DNA of 64,000 bases, from assembly GCA_044226865.1 (NCBI GenBank), contig JBGAGE010000002.1, positions 561,171-625,170 of the forward strand. The letters are read 5' to 3'. The notes under the pieces were generated by a model. That model ran no database searches. It was given only the letters and a program-made list of their open reading frames with translations, and had not been told where the DNA came from. The translations under genes were made by a program, and so were the position numbers. Numbering within the stretch: position 1 is the stretch's first letter; the number at the start of each line of letters is the position of its first letter. Source of the DNA: TMP-86 sp044226865. Lineage in GTDB: Bacteria > Pseudomonadota > Gammaproteobacteria > Steroidobacterales > Steroidobacteraceae. Below, piece after piece: positions 1 to 7,887 of the stretch.

Positions 1-66
1 AAAACCCTTTACTTCTCAACGCTTGGAACACAAGCGCCCCTTCCTGCAGCGACCTTAAGCCCTGGT

Positions 67-180
67 TTACCCTTGGCGCTGCTTGTGCCGTGCGTCCGCG
101 CAAATGACATAAACCACCCGGCGGCGGCGCACGATCTTGCAGTTCTTACAAATCTTCTTCACCGACGGACGGACTTTCAT
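67..180 (-). CDS. rpmJ: 50S ribosomal protein L36
   Basis: L36 is the smallest protein of the large ribosomal subunit and binds 23S rRNA. The 37-residue product begins MKVRPSVKKIC and ends RHKQRQG, matching the family over its whole length. Cys11, Cys14, Cys27 and His32 form the complete zinc ribbon, so this is the zinc-binding paralogue rather than the zinc-free stress form. Its ATG overlaps the secY stop by 4 bases (ATGA), so translation is probably coupled to secY. The 66 bases beyond its stop hold no gene; rpsM would be expected just outside the window. Confidence 0.97.
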   Translation of the reverse strand: MKVRPSVKKICKNCKIVRRRRVVYVICADARHKQRQG

Positions 181-1529
181 TTCTTGCTCCCGATACCACG
201 CAGGCTCGCTTTCTTCATCAAGCCTTCGTACTGATGCGACATGAGATGCGACTGCGTCTGCGCCACGAAATCCATGACACCCACGACGATGATCAGGAGC
301 GAGGTCCCGCCGAACTGGAACGGGATGCTCGGGTTGACCATACGGATGATCTCGGGGAGCAGGCAGACCGCCATGATGTACAGGCCACCCCACAGCGTGA
401 GCCGCGAGAGCACCCTGTCCAGATATTCGCCGGTCTGCTGCCCCGGGCGGATGCCGGGGATGAAGGCGCCCGCCTTCTTCAGGTTCTCGGCCGTGTCGCG
501 CGCGTCGTACACGAGCGCGACGTAGAAGAAGGCGAAGCCGATGATCAGCACCGCAAACAGGATCACGTGCAGGGGTTGTCCGTAATTGAGGGCGGCGGCC
601 ACCTTTTGCAAGCCCCGCTGCCAGACATTGGGATTCGGGCTGTTGCCGAAGAACTGCGCGATCGTGGCCGGAAACACCAATAGGCTGGAGGCGAAGATGG
701 GGGGAATGACGCCCGCCATGTTCAACTTGAAGGGCAGATGCGTGTTCTGGCCCTGCATCATGCGCCTGCCGACCTGGCGCTTGGCGTAATTCACCTGGAT
801 GCGGCGCTGCGCACGCTCCACGAACACGCAGAACAGCGTGACCAGGATGACCACCACGATGATCAGCAGCACCACCAGCGGATTCATTTCGCCGGAGCGC
901 ACCATTTCCAGGGTGCTGCCGATGGCGCGCGGGAGCCCCGCCACGATGCCGGCGACGATGATCATGGTGATGCCGTTGCCGATGCCGCGCTCGGTGATCT
1001 GCTCACCCAGCCACATCAGGAACAGCGTGCCGGTGGTGATGGACAGCGTGGCGACGAACAGGAACTGTGGGCCGGGATTCGGGACGAGGTTGCCGCCGGA
1101 ATGCTGGATGGCCACGGCGGCGCCGAAACCCTGGAAGGCCGCCAGCGCCACGGTGCCGTAGCGCGTGTACTGCATGAGCTTGCGCCGGCCGGACTCGCCC
1201 TCTTTGCGGATCTGCGCCCAGGACGGCACCACCATCGACATCATCTGCACGATGATCGAGGCGGTGATGTAGGGCATGACGTTCAACGCCAGGATGGAGA
1301 AGCGCTGCAGCGCACCACCCGAGAACATGTTGAAAATGCCGAGCAGCGTGCCCTGTTGCGTGGAGAAGAACGCCGCAAAGCGCGCCGCATCGATGCCGGG
1401 CACCGGAATGAACGTGCCCACGCGATACACGACCAGCGCACCCAGCAGGAACCATAGGCGCTTGCGCATCTCCGCAAAGCGCGTCATGTCTCCTAAGGTT
1501 GCCGTCGGGCTGGTCGTCGAAGTGGCCAC
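177..1529 (-). CDS. secY: Protein translocase subunit SecY
   Basis: SecY is the channel subunit of the inner-membrane SecYEG translocon. The protein is about 450 residues with ten hydrophobic segments, close to the usual 440. It opens with the cytoplasmic helix MTRFAEMRKRL and TM1, and carries the plug-region FNMFSGGALQRFS sequence and the GIGNG loop typical of SecY. I chose the GTG at 1529 because AGGA lies 5 bases upstream and it follows the rplO stop by 16 bases. An ATG 14 codons further in has an AGGAG only 2 bases away, which is too close. Longer reading upstream would run into rplO. It is the penultimate gene of the spc-type segment. Confidence 0.95.
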   Translation of the reverse strand: MATSTTSPTATLGDMTRFAEMRKRLWFLLGALVVYRVGTFIPVPGIDAARFAAFFSTQQGTLLGIFNMFSGGALQRFSILALNVMPYITASIIVQMMSMVVPSWAQIRKEGESGRRKLMQYTRYGTVALAAFQGFGAAVAIQHSGGNLVPNPGPQFLFVATLSITTGTLFLMWLGEQITERGIGNGITMIIVAGIVAGLPRAIGSTLEMVRSGEMNPLVVLLIIVVVILVTLFCVFVERAQRRIQVNYAKRQVGRRMMQGQNTHLPFKLNMAGVIPPIFASSLLVFPATIAQFFGNSPNPNVWQRGLQKVAAALNYGQPLHVILFAVLIIGFAFFYVALVYDARDTAENLKKAGAFIPGIRPGQQTGEYLDRVLSRLTLWGGLYIMAVCLLPEIIRMVNPSIPFQFGGTSLLIIVVGVMDFVAQTQSHLMSHQYEGLMKKASLRGIGSKK

Positions 1530-1545
1530 GTGATTCCTAGTTCTA

Positions 1546-1986
1546 TCAGCCGTCGAGCCGGCCGCCGGCCGCTTCCACGGCGCTCTTGGCACCCTTGGTG
1601 GCGGTAATGGCCTTGTCTTTGACCACGAAGGCACGGGTCAGTTTGCCCGACAGGATGATTTTCACCTTCTCGGTGCCGGCCGGGACCAGGTTGGCCGCCA
1701 GGAGCCCGGCGAGCGTGACTTCATCGCCCTTCACACGCATGAGGTCGGTGAGCGTGAGCTCCGAACGGGTGCGCTTGATGGCCGAGCGGAAACCGATCTT
1801 GGGCAGGCGGCGCTGCAGCGGCATCTGGCCGCCTTCGAAGCCCACCTTGTGATAGCCGCCCTTGCGGGCACGCTGGCCCTTGACGCCGCGGCCGCAGGTC
1901 TTGCCCTGGCCGGCGGAGGCGCCACGGCCCACGCGCAGGTGCGCGCGCTTGGCGCCGGCGGCGGGTTTGATGACGTTAAGACGCAT
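1546..1986 (-). CDS. rplO: 50S ribosomal protein L15
   Basis: L15 is a late-assembly protein of the large subunit that contacts several 23S rRNA domains. The 146-residue protein has the glycine/arginine-rich N-terminal tail (GRGASAGQGKTCGRG) that threads into rRNA, then the KVGFEGGQMPLQRRLPK signature of the family. Its ATG shares one base with the rpmD stop (TAATG), and secY follows after 16 bases, as in the spc operon of other proteobacteria. Confidence 0.97.
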   Translation of the reverse strand: MRLNVIKPAAGAKRAHLRVGRGASAGQGKTCGRGVKGQRARKGGYHKVGFEGGQMPLQRRLPKIGFRSAIKRTRSELTLTDLMRVKGDEVTLAGLLAANLVPAGTEKVKIILSGKLTRAFVVKDKAITATKGAKSAVEAAGGRLDG

Positions 1987-2171
1987 TACTTGGTCTCCAC
2001 CTTCAACAGATGACGGGCGCGGTTGATCATGCCGCGGTTGGACGGCGTGTCCTCGACCTCGACCGTGTGCCGGATCCGGCGCAGCCCCAGGCCGCGTGCG
2101 GAATTCACGATGTCGCTCAACTGATGGGCCAGGCTCTTGATGAGCGTGACCCGGATCTTCGGGTTCGCCAT
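1986..2171 (-). CDS. rpmD: 50S ribosomal protein L30
   Basis: L30 is a small, non-essential 23S rRNA-binding protein. The 61 residues include IRVTLIKSLAHQ near the start and GLGLRRIRHTVEVEDTPSNRGMI, which covers the rRNA-binding core. Length matches the bacterial short form. It lies 6 bases after rpsE and overlaps the rplO start by one base. Confidence 0.96.
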   Translation of the reverse strand: MANPKIRVTLIKSLAHQLSDIVNSARGLGLRRIRHTVEVEDTPSNRGMINRARHLLKVETK

Positions 2172-2177
2172 GATGCT

Positions 2178-2684
2178 TTATCCGGTGATGTCTTCGACGG
2201 TCTTGCCGCGCTTGGCGGCGAACTCATCGGGGGAACGGAGCTTGGCGAGCGCATCCATGGTGGCGCGCACCACGTTGATGGGGTTGCGCGAGCCGTAGCT
2301 CTTGGCAAGCACGTTGCGCACGCCGGCGCACTCGAACACCGCGCGCATGCCGCCGCCGGCGATCACGCCGGTACCATCGGCAGCCGGCTGCATGTACACG
2401 CGGGTGGTGCCATGACGGCCCTTCACCGCGTAGAACAGCGTGTCGTTCTTGAGCGAGACGTTCACCAGGCTCTTGCGCGCCTGCTGCATGGCCTTGGAAA
2501 TGGCCACCGGCACTTCGCGCGCCTTGCCATAGCCGAAACCGACGCGGCCGGCGCCATCGCCCACCACGGTGAGCGCGGTGAAACCGAACTGCTTGCCGCC
2601 CTTGACCACTTTGGCCACGCGATTGACCGCGACGAGCTTCTCGAGCAGGTCATCACCGGACATGGGCTTTTCAACTCTTGCCAT
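2178..2684 (-). CDS. rpsE: 30S ribosomal protein S5
   Basis: S5 sits at the mRNA entry side of the small subunit and contributes to decoding accuracy and mRNA unwinding. The 168-residue protein has the double-stranded-RNA-binding-like N-terminal domain (LVAVNRVAKVVKGGKQFGF) and the C-terminal S5 fold (VIAGGGMRAVFECAGVRNVLAK). It begins 18 bases after the rplR stop in the expected position of the spc block. Confidence 0.97.
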   Translation of the reverse strand: MARVEKPMSGDDLLEKLVAVNRVAKVVKGGKQFGFTALTVVGDGAGRVGFGYGKAREVPVAISKAMQQARKSLVNVSLKNDTLFYAVKGRHGTTRVYMQPAADGTGVIAGGGMRAVFECAGVRNVLAKSYGSRNPINVVRATMDALAKLRSPDEFAAKRGKTVEDITG

Positions 2685-2702
2685 AGCGACTCGATGCTCC
2701 TG

Positions 2703-3062
2703 TTAAAACTCTAGACCGGCTTCACGCGCGGCTTCCGCCAGCGCCTTGACACGGCCGTGATACATGAAGCCGGAACGGTCGAAGGCCACCTTGGAGATGC
2801 CCTTGGCCTTGGCGCGTTCGGCAATGGCCCGGCCCACGGCCTTCGCGGCCTCGATGTTGCCGGTGGATTTCAAATCGCCGCGTACGTCCTTCTGGACGGT
2901 GGAGGCGGTGACCAGCACGGTGTCGCTGCCGGCCGCGAAGATCTGCGCGTAGATGTGCTGCGGGGTGCGATGTACCGACAGGCGCACGGCACCGAGTTCT
3001 TTGATCTTCACGCGGGCGCGGCGGGCACGGCGCTGGCGGATGTCCTTCTTGTGCAGTTTCAT
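2703..3062 (-). CDS. rplR: 50S ribosomal protein L18
   Basis: L18 binds 5S rRNA and joins it to the 23S rRNA central protuberance. The 119-residue sequence has the basic N terminus (KKDIRQRRARRARVKIK) and conserved SVHRTPQHIYAQ and FDRSGFMYHGRVKALAEAARE motifs. Length is normal. It starts 5 bases after rplF. Confidence 0.97.
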   Translation of the reverse strand: MKLHKKDIRQRRARRARVKIKELGAVRLSVHRTPQHIYAQIFAAGSDTVLVTASTVQKDVRGDLKSTGNIEAAKAVGRAIAERAKAKGISKVAFDRSGFMYHGRVKALAEAAREAGLEF

Positions 3063-3067
3063 ATGCC

Positions 3068-3598
3068 TTACTTCTTCTTCGCTTCTTTCAGCGAAATCTT
3101 TTCATCCGAATACTTCACGCCCTTGCCCTTGTACGGCTCGGGGGCGCGGAAGGCGCGAATCTCGGAGGCGGTCTGGCCGACGCGCTGACGATCAGTGCCC
3201 TTGACCAGGATTTCCGTCTGCGTGGGCGTCTCGATGCTGATGCCCTCCGGGATCGGATAGACGATGGCATGCGAATAGCCCAGGGTGAGGTTCAGGGCCT
3301 TGCCCTGCACCGCGGCGCGATAGCCGACGCCCACCAACTCGAGCTTCTTCTCATAACCCTTGCTCACGCCCAGCACCATGTTGGCGAGATGCGCGCGCGC
3401 GGCACCGGCCAGCGCCTGCGCACCTTCGGTCTTGCCCGGCTCGACTTCCAGGTGCTTGTCCTTCTGGACCACCTTGATGCCGTGCTGCAGGGCCAGGGAC
3501 AGGCTGCCCTTGGCGCCCTTGATGGTCACCGATTCGGCGGCGATCGTGGCGGTCACGCCCTGCGGCAGATCGACCGGCTTTTTTGCAACTCGAGACAT
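3068..3598 (-). CDS. rplF: 50S ribosomal protein L6
   Basis: L6 lies near the factor-binding stalk base of the large subunit. The 176-residue protein has two tandem L6 domains; the C-terminal one carries the family signature PEPYKGKGVKYSDE. It begins MSRVAKKPVDLPQGV and follows rpsH by 23 bases. Confidence 0.97.
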   Translation of the reverse strand: MSRVAKKPVDLPQGVTATIAAESVTIKGAKGSLSLALQHGIKVVQKDKHLEVEPGKTEGAQALAGAARAHLANMVLGVSKGYEKKLELVGVGYRAAVQGKALNLTLGYSHAIVYPIPEGISIETPTQTEILVKGTDRQRVGQTASEIRAFRAPEPYKGKGVKYSDEKISLKEAKKK

Positions 3599-3621
3599 GG
3601 TCTTGAACCCTTGTTCCTTGC

Positions 3622-4017
3622 TTACTGGACGACGAACAGCACTTCGCCGCCGGTACCGGCCGCACGTGCCTTCTTGTCCGTCATGACGCCCTGCGGCGTG
3701 GAAACGATGGCGACACCCAGACCGCCCAGGACCTTGGGCAGCTCATCCTTGCCGCGATAGATGCGCAAGCCGGGACGGCTGACGCGCTCGATGCGGTCGA
3801 TGACGGGGCGGCCGTCGTGGTACTTGAGGTCGACCGAAACGGAAGCCTTGCCGTTGTCGGTGCTGGTGGAAAACCCACCGATGTAGCCTTCTTCCTTGAG
3901 CACGCCGAGGATGGCGAGCTTCAGCTTGGAGGCGCCCATGCCCACGGTGGGCTTGCCGGCGGCCTGCGCGTTGCGGATGCGGGTCAACAGATCAGCGATG
4001 GGATCGGTCATGCTCAT
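3622..4017 (-). CDS. rpsH: 30S ribosomal protein S8
   Basis: S8 binds the central domain of 16S rRNA. In E. coli it is also the translational repressor of the spc operon, acting in the rplN-rplX-rplE region. The chosen ATG gives MSMTDPIADLLTRIRNAQ, the universal S8 start, and a 131-residue protein. Longer in-frame reading upstream would run into rpsN and has no S8 similarity. The C terminus has the STPQGVMTDKKARAAGTGGE signature. Confidence 0.97.
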   Translation of the reverse strand: MSMTDPIADLLTRIRNAQAAGKPTVGMGASKLKLAILGVLKEEGYIGGFSTSTDNGKASVSVDLKYHDGRPVIDRIERVSRPGLRIYRGKDELPKVLGGLGVAIVSTPQGVMTDKKARAAGTGGEVLFVVQ

Positions 4018-4027
4018 GATGCGCGCC

Positions 4028-4333
4028 TCACCAGCTCGCCTTGGACAGGCCCGGGATCTCACCGCGATGCGCGGCCTCGCGCAGCTTGGTGCGCGCCAGG
4101 CCGAACTTGCGGTACACGCCACGCGGCCGGCCGGTGATGGCACAACGGCGGCGCTGGCGCGTGGGGCTGGCATCGCGCGGCAGCTTCTGGAGCTTGGCCT
4201 GCGCGTCCGCCTTCACGTCCGGGTTCGTCTTCGGGTTGCGGATCGCCTCTTTGAGCTCGGCGCGCGTAGCGGCGTACTTCTTGGCGATCTTCACGCGCTT
4301 CTTTTCGCGCATGATCATGTTGGTCTTTGCCAT
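4028..4333 (-). CDS. rpsN: 30S ribosomal protein S14, zinc-independent type
   Basis: S14 is a small-subunit head protein. At 101 residues this is the long form, and it lacks the CxxC...CxxC zinc motif of the short form; only one cysteine is present (RRRCAITGRPRGVYRKF). It begins MAKTNMIMREKKR. It lies 12 bases after rplE and 10 bases before rpsH. Confidence 0.97.
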   Translation of the reverse strand: MAKTNMIMREKKRVKIAKKYAATRAELKEAIRNPKTNPDVKADAQAKLQKLPRDASPTRQRRRCAITGRPRGVYRKFGLARTKLREAAHRGEIPGLSKASW

Positions 4334-4345
4334 TCGCTTTGAATC

Positions 4346-4885
4346 CTACTTTCGGAACGGAAAGTTGAAAGCTTCCAGCAGCGCACGACCATGCTTGTCG
4401 TCCACTGCCGTCGTGGAAATGGTGATGTCCATGCCACGGATTTGATCGATCTGGTCGTACTGGATCTCGGGGAAGATGATCTGTTCCTTCACGCCCAGGC
4501 TGTAGTTGCCACGGCCGTCGAAGGAGCGCCCGCTGATGCCGCGGAAGTCGCGGATGCGCGGCATCGCGATGCTCACGAGGCGATCCAGGAATTCATACAT
4601 GCGCGCGCCACGCAGCGTGACCTTGCAGCCGATGGCCTGGCCGTCACGCACCTTGAAGGTCGCGACCGACTTCTTGGCCTTGGTGACCGCCGGCTTCTGG
4701 CCGCTGATCTTGGTGAGATCGCCCACGGCGGCGTCGATGACCTTCTTGTCGGCCACGGCTTCGCCCACGCCCATGTTGATGGTGATCTTGGTGATCTTCG
4801 GGACCTGCATCGTGTTCGCCAGACCCAAGGACTTCTTGAGTTCGGGGACGATCTTCTCCCGGTACTGTTGCTGGAGCCTTGCCAT
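4346..4885 (-). CDS. rplE: 50S ribosomal protein L5
   Basis: L5 binds 5S rRNA and contacts the P-site tRNA. The 179-residue protein contains the signature NTMQVPKITKITINMGVGEA and the conserved GRGNYSLGVKEQ loop, and ends with the FNFPFRK tail of proteobacterial L5. It lies 2 bases after the rplX stop, consistent with tight coupling. Confidence 0.97.
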   Translation of the reverse strand: MARLQQQYREKIVPELKKSLGLANTMQVPKITKITINMGVGEAVADKKVIDAAVGDLTKISGQKPAVTKAKKSVATFKVRDGQAIGCKVTLRGARMYEFLDRLVSIAMPRIRDFRGISGRSFDGRGNYSLGVKEQIIFPEIQYDQIDQIRGMDITISTTAVDDKHGRALLEAFNFPFRK

Positions 4886-4887
4886 AG

Positions 4888-5205
4888 TTAAGCGTCCACC
4901 ACTTCTTTGTTCGACTTGAAAATGCGAACTTTCTTGCCGTTGGCCAGCGTCTTGAAACCGACGCGGTCGCCCTTCTGGGTCGCGGGGTTGAACAGCAGCA
5001 CGTTGGAGATGTGCAGCGGCGCCTCGCGCTCCACCAGCCCACCGGCCACGCCGGCCTGCGGATTGGGCTTCTGCGACTTCTTCACCATGTTCAGGCCCTC
5101 GACGCGCACGCGGTCGTCGCCCAGCACCTCGATCACGGCGCCGCGGCGGCCCTTGTTCCTTCCTGCGATGACGACCACCTGGTCGCCTTTACGAATCTTG
5201 TTCAT
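4888..5205 (-). CDS. rplX: 50S ribosomal protein L24
   Basis: L24 starts assembly of the large subunit by binding the 5' end of 23S rRNA. The 105-residue protein carries a KOW motif (KGDQVVVIAGRNKGRRGAV) at residues 6-24 and the HISNVLLFNP signature. It follows rplN by 13 bases. Confidence 0.97.
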   Translation of the reverse strand: MNKIRKGDQVVVIAGRNKGRRGAVIEVLGDDRVRVEGLNMVKKSQKPNPQAGVAGGLVEREAPLHISNVLLFNPATQKGDRVGFKTLANGKKVRIFKSNKEVVDA

Positions 5206-5218
5206 GTCGAGAACTCTC

Positions 5219-5587
5219 TCAAAGCACTTCGGGTGCCAGCGAAATGATCTTCATGAACTGCACGTTGCGCAGTTCACGCGTCACCGGCCCGAAGATGCGG
5301 GTGCCGATGGGCTCGAGCTTGTTGGTCAGGAGCACCGCGGCGTTGGTGTCGAAGCGGATCAGCGAGCCATCGGCGCGGCGCACGCCGCGCTTGGTGCGCA
5401 CCACCACGGCATCGTAGACCTCGCCCTTCTTCACCTTGCCGCGCGGGATCGCATCCTTGATGCTCACCTTGATGACATCGCCGACGCCGGCGTAGCGGCG
5501 CTTGGAGCCGCCCAGCACCTTGATGCACATCAGACGCTTCGCGCCGCTGTTGTCGGCGACATTCAACATACTTTGCAGCTGGATCAT
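5219..5587 (-). CDS. rplN: 50S ribosomal protein L14
   Basis: L14 is part of the subunit interface near the sarcin-ricin loop and is the binding site of the silencing factor RsfS. The 122-residue product begins MIQLQSMLNVADNSGAKRL and contains the family signature around AIPRGKVKKGEVYDAVVVRT. It is the first gene of the spc operon in E. coli. Here only 9 bases separate it from rpsQ and no promoter is obvious, so it is probably co-transcribed. Confidence 0.97.
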   Translation of the reverse strand: MIQLQSMLNVADNSGAKRLMCIKVLGGSKRRYAGVGDVIKVSIKDAIPRGKVKKGEVYDAVVVRTKRGVRRADGSLIRFDTNAAVLLTNKLEPIGTRIFGPVTRELRNVQFMKIISLAPEVL

Positions 5588-5596
5588 GGCGCTTCC

Positions 5597-5884
5597 TTAT
5601 TCCGCACGGGCGCGTTCGACCACGCTCACGAGAATCCACGACTTGCGCCGCGACATCGGCCGGCACGGCTTGATGGTGACCGTGTCGCCCTCCTTGCACT
5701 CGCCCTTGTCATCGTGGGCCAGGAGCTTGGTGGTGCGGCGGATGAACTTGCCGTACATCTCGTGCTTGACCAGGCGTTCCACCGACACGGCGATGGTCTT
5801 GTTCATCTTGGCGCTGACCACCTTGCCGGTGAGCAGCCGCTGTCCGGGGACGGCGTTCGGGGTGCCATTGGATTCGGCGGCCAT
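5597..5884 (-). CDS. rpsQ: 30S ribosomal protein S17
   Basis: S17 is a primary 16S rRNA-binding protein with an OB fold. The 95 residues include LTGKVVSAKMNKTIAVSVER and the KPCRPMSRRKSWILVSVVE signature. The N terminus (MAAESNGTPNAVPGQR) is slightly longer than in E. coli. The start overlaps the rpmC stop by one base. Confidence 0.96.
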   Translation of the reverse strand: MAAESNGTPNAVPGQRLLTGKVVSAKMNKTIAVSVERLVKHEMYGKFIRRTTKLLAHDDKGECKEGDTVTIKPCRPMSRRKSWILVSVVERARAE

Positions 5885-6087
5885 TACTTCTTACCTCCGG
5901 CTTGCCGGCCCTGGGCCAGCACCGTCTTCACGCGCGCGATGTTGCGGCGTACCTTGGAAAATTGATCAGGCTTCGCCGCCTGGCCCGTGGCCCGCGCCAT
6001 GCGCAGGTTGAACTGCTCGCGACGGAGCTTCAAAAGCTCCTCGTTCAGTTCGGCCGCGCTCTTGGCACGCAGATCTTTGCCTTTCAT
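5884..6087 (-). CDS. rpmC: 50S ribosomal protein L29
   Basis: L29 lies beside the peptide exit tunnel and helps form the docking site for trigger factor and SRP. The 67 residues (MKGKDLRAKSAAELNEELL...) contain the KLRREQFNLRMARATGQ signature. I chose the ATG at 6087, which shares one base with the rplP stop (TGATG). A GTG immediately upstream at 6090 would add one residue and is less likely. Confidence 0.94.
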   Translation of the reverse strand: MKGKDLRAKSAAELNEELLKLRREQFNLRMARATGQAAKPDQFSKVRRNIARVKTVLAQGRQAGGKK

Positions 6088-6500
6088 CACCGCACCTGCC
6101 GCTTAACGAATGCCGTGGACACCGACAGCTTGGCAGCCGCCAGCCGGAAAGCCTCGCGCGCGATGGTCTCGCTGATGCCTTCCATCTCGAACAGAACCTT
6201 GCCGGGCAGGACCTTGGCGATCCAGTACTCGACGTTGCCCTTGCCGCTGCCCATTCGCACTTCGAGCGGCTTCTGCGTGATCGGCACATCCGGGAAGACG
6301 CGGATCCAGATGCGGCCGCCACGCTTCACGTAGCGGGAGATCGCGCGGCGTGCCGCCTCGATCTCACGCGCCGTCATGCGGCAGCGGTCGGTGGCCTTGA
6401 GGCCGTACTCGCCGAAGGCAACGGTGTTGCCGCGCTGCGCGCTGCCGGCAATACGTCCCTTGAACTGTTTGCGGAATTTGGTCCGCTTGGGTTGCATCAT
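6087..6500 (-). CDS. rplP: 50S ribosomal protein L16
   Basis: L16 helps form the A-site of the peptidyl transferase region. The 137-residue protein begins MMQPKRTKFRKQFKGRI and has the KGGRIWIRVFPDVPIT-type core and the RMGSGKGNVEYWIAKV signature. Arg82 of E. coli L16, which is hydroxylated by RoxA, falls within the conserved MGSGKG loop that is present here. It begins 17 bases after rpsC. Confidence 0.97.
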   Translation of the reverse strand: MMQPKRTKFRKQFKGRIAGSAQRGNTVAFGEYGLKATDRCRMTAREIEAARRAISRYVKRGGRIWIRVFPDVPITQKPLEVRMGSGKGNVEYWIAKVLPGKVLFEMEGISETIAREAFRLAAAKLSVSTAFVKRQVR

Positions 6501-6517
6501 GTTGGCTTAACCTTCGA

Positions 6518-7243
6518 TCATCCGGCGGCCGGAGCAGGAGCGGCAGCCGCCACTTCCGCCGCCTTGGCAGCTTCGGCCTCGCCTTCGGCGGCGGCCAGTT
6601 CGGGCTGGTCGAACACCTCGCCCTTGAAAATCCAGACCTTGATGCCGATCACGCCGTAGGTGGTCTGCGCTTCGGCCAGGCCGTAGTCGATGTCGGCGCG
6701 GAAGGTGTGCAGCGGCACGCGGCCTTCGCGGTTGGTCTCGGTGCGGGCGATTTCAGAACCGTTCAAGCGGCCCGAAATGCGCACCTTGATGCCCAGCGCG
6801 CCCGAACGCATGGTGTTGGTCACGGCGCGCTTCATGGCACGGCGGAACATCACGCGCTTTTCCAGCTGCTGCCCGATGCCTTCGGCGACCAGCTGCGCGT
6901 CGAGCTCGGGCTTGCGGATTTCGGCGATGTTGATGCGCACGTCCTGCATGGTCATGCCGAGCATCTTCGCCACCTGCTGGCGGAGCTTCTCGATGTCCTC
7001 ACCCTTCTTGCCGATCACGATGCCGGGACGGGCCGTGTGGATGGTGATGTTGGCGCGGCGCGCGGCGCGCTCGATATGGATGCGGCTCACCGAGGCGTCG
7101 CTGAGCTTCTTCTTCAGGAGCTTGCGCACCAGGTGGTCGGCGTGGATGTTGGCCGGGAAGTTCTTCGAGTGCGCGTACCACTTCGAGGACCACTCGCGGG
7201 TGATGCCGAGGCGAATGCCTACCGGATTTACTTTTTGACCCAT
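6518..7243 (-). CDS. rpsC: 30S ribosomal protein S3
   Basis: S3 forms the mRNA entry tunnel and has helicase-like function with S4 and S5. The 241-residue protein has the N-terminal segment MGQKVNPVGIRLGITREW, a KH type-2 domain with the GxxG-like IGKKGEDIEKL motif, and the C-terminal S3 domain (IARTETNREGRVPLHTFRAD). A glutamate/alanine-rich tail of about 25 residues makes it slightly longer than the 233 of E. coli. Confidence 0.97.
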   Translation of the reverse strand: MGQKVNPVGIRLGITREWSSKWYAHSKNFPANIHADHLVRKLLKKKLSDASVSRIHIERAARRANITIHTARPGIVIGKKGEDIEKLRQQVAKMLGMTMQDVRINIAEIRKPELDAQLVAEGIGQQLEKRVMFRRAMKRAVTNTMRSGALGIKVRISGRLNGSEIARTETNREGRVPLHTFRADIDYGLAEAQTTYGVIGIKVWIFKGEVFDQPELAAAEGEAEAAKAAEVAAAAPAPAAG

Positions 7244-7249
7244 TAGCTA

Positions 7250-7588
7250 TCAGCCTTTGCCGTCGGACACTTGAACGAGGATGTGACTGTTGCGCTTGGT
7301 GATGCGCACGCCGCGGCCCTTGGCGCGTGCGTGGAAGCGCTTGAAGGTCGGCGCCGCATCCACCTCGACCCGCGTCACCTTCAACTCATCCACATCTGCA
7401 TTGTGGTTGTTGTAGGCGTTGGCGATGGCCGAATCCAGAACCTTCAGCACGATGCGCGCACCCTTCTGCGGCATGTACTTGAGCGTGTTCACCGCGAGCG
7501 TGGCGGACTTGCCGCGGATGGTGTCGACCACCAGCCGGCACTTCTGCGGAGAGATGCGCGCGTAGCGCAAGATTGCCTTGGTTTGCAT
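7250..7588 (-). CDS. rplV: 50S ribosomal protein L22
   Basis: L22 lines the peptide exit tunnel with its extended beta-hairpin, the site of some macrolide-resistance mutations. The 112-residue protein shows the helix KCRLVVDTIRGKSATLAVNTL and the hairpin PTFKRFHARAKGRGVRITKR without an insertion or deletion. It starts 2 bases after rpsS. Confidence 0.97.
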   Translation of the reverse strand: MQTKAILRYARISPQKCRLVVDTIRGKSATLAVNTLKYMPQKGARIVLKVLDSAIANAYNNHNADVDELKVTRVEVDAAPTFKRFHARAKGRGVRITKRNSHILVQVSDGKG

Positions 7589-7590
7589 GC

Positions 7591-7872
7591 TTACTCCGAA
7601 GCCGCCACTTTCTTGTCGCCCGAGTGCGCCTTGAAGGTGCGGGTCGGAGCGAATTCACCCAACTTGTGGCCGACCATGTTCTCCGACACGAGCACAGGCA
7701 CGTGCAGGCGGCCGTTGTGCACGGCGATGGTCAGGCCGACCATATCGGGAATGACCATGGAGCGGCGCGACCAGGTCTTGATCGGGCGACGGTCGTTCTT
7801 CTGCGAAGCCGCCGCCACCTTCTTGGCGAGGTGGAGGTCGACGAACGGGCCTTTCTTCAACGAACGGGGCAC
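7591..7872 (-). CDS. rpsS: 30S ribosomal protein S19
   Basis: S19 sits in the small-subunit head and contacts S13 and the A-site finger. The 93 residues begin MPRSLKKGPFVDLHLAKKV and carry the signature MVGHKLGEFAPTRTFKAHSG. Position between rplB (15 bases) and rplV (2 bases) is canonical. Confidence 0.97.
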   Translation of the reverse strand: MPRSLKKGPFVDLHLAKKVAAASQKNDRRPIKTWSRRSMVIPDMVGLTIAVHNGRLHVPVLVSENMVGHKLGEFAPTRTFKAHSGDKKVAASE

Positions 7873-7887
7873 AGCATTACTCCTGGC

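Noticed and set aside
1488..1530. Internal ATG of secY (14 codons downstream) as the true start
   Set aside because: Its AGGAG is only 2 bases from the ATG, whereas the GTG at 1529 has AGGA at 5 bases and fits the 16-base gap after rplO. The ATG remains possible.
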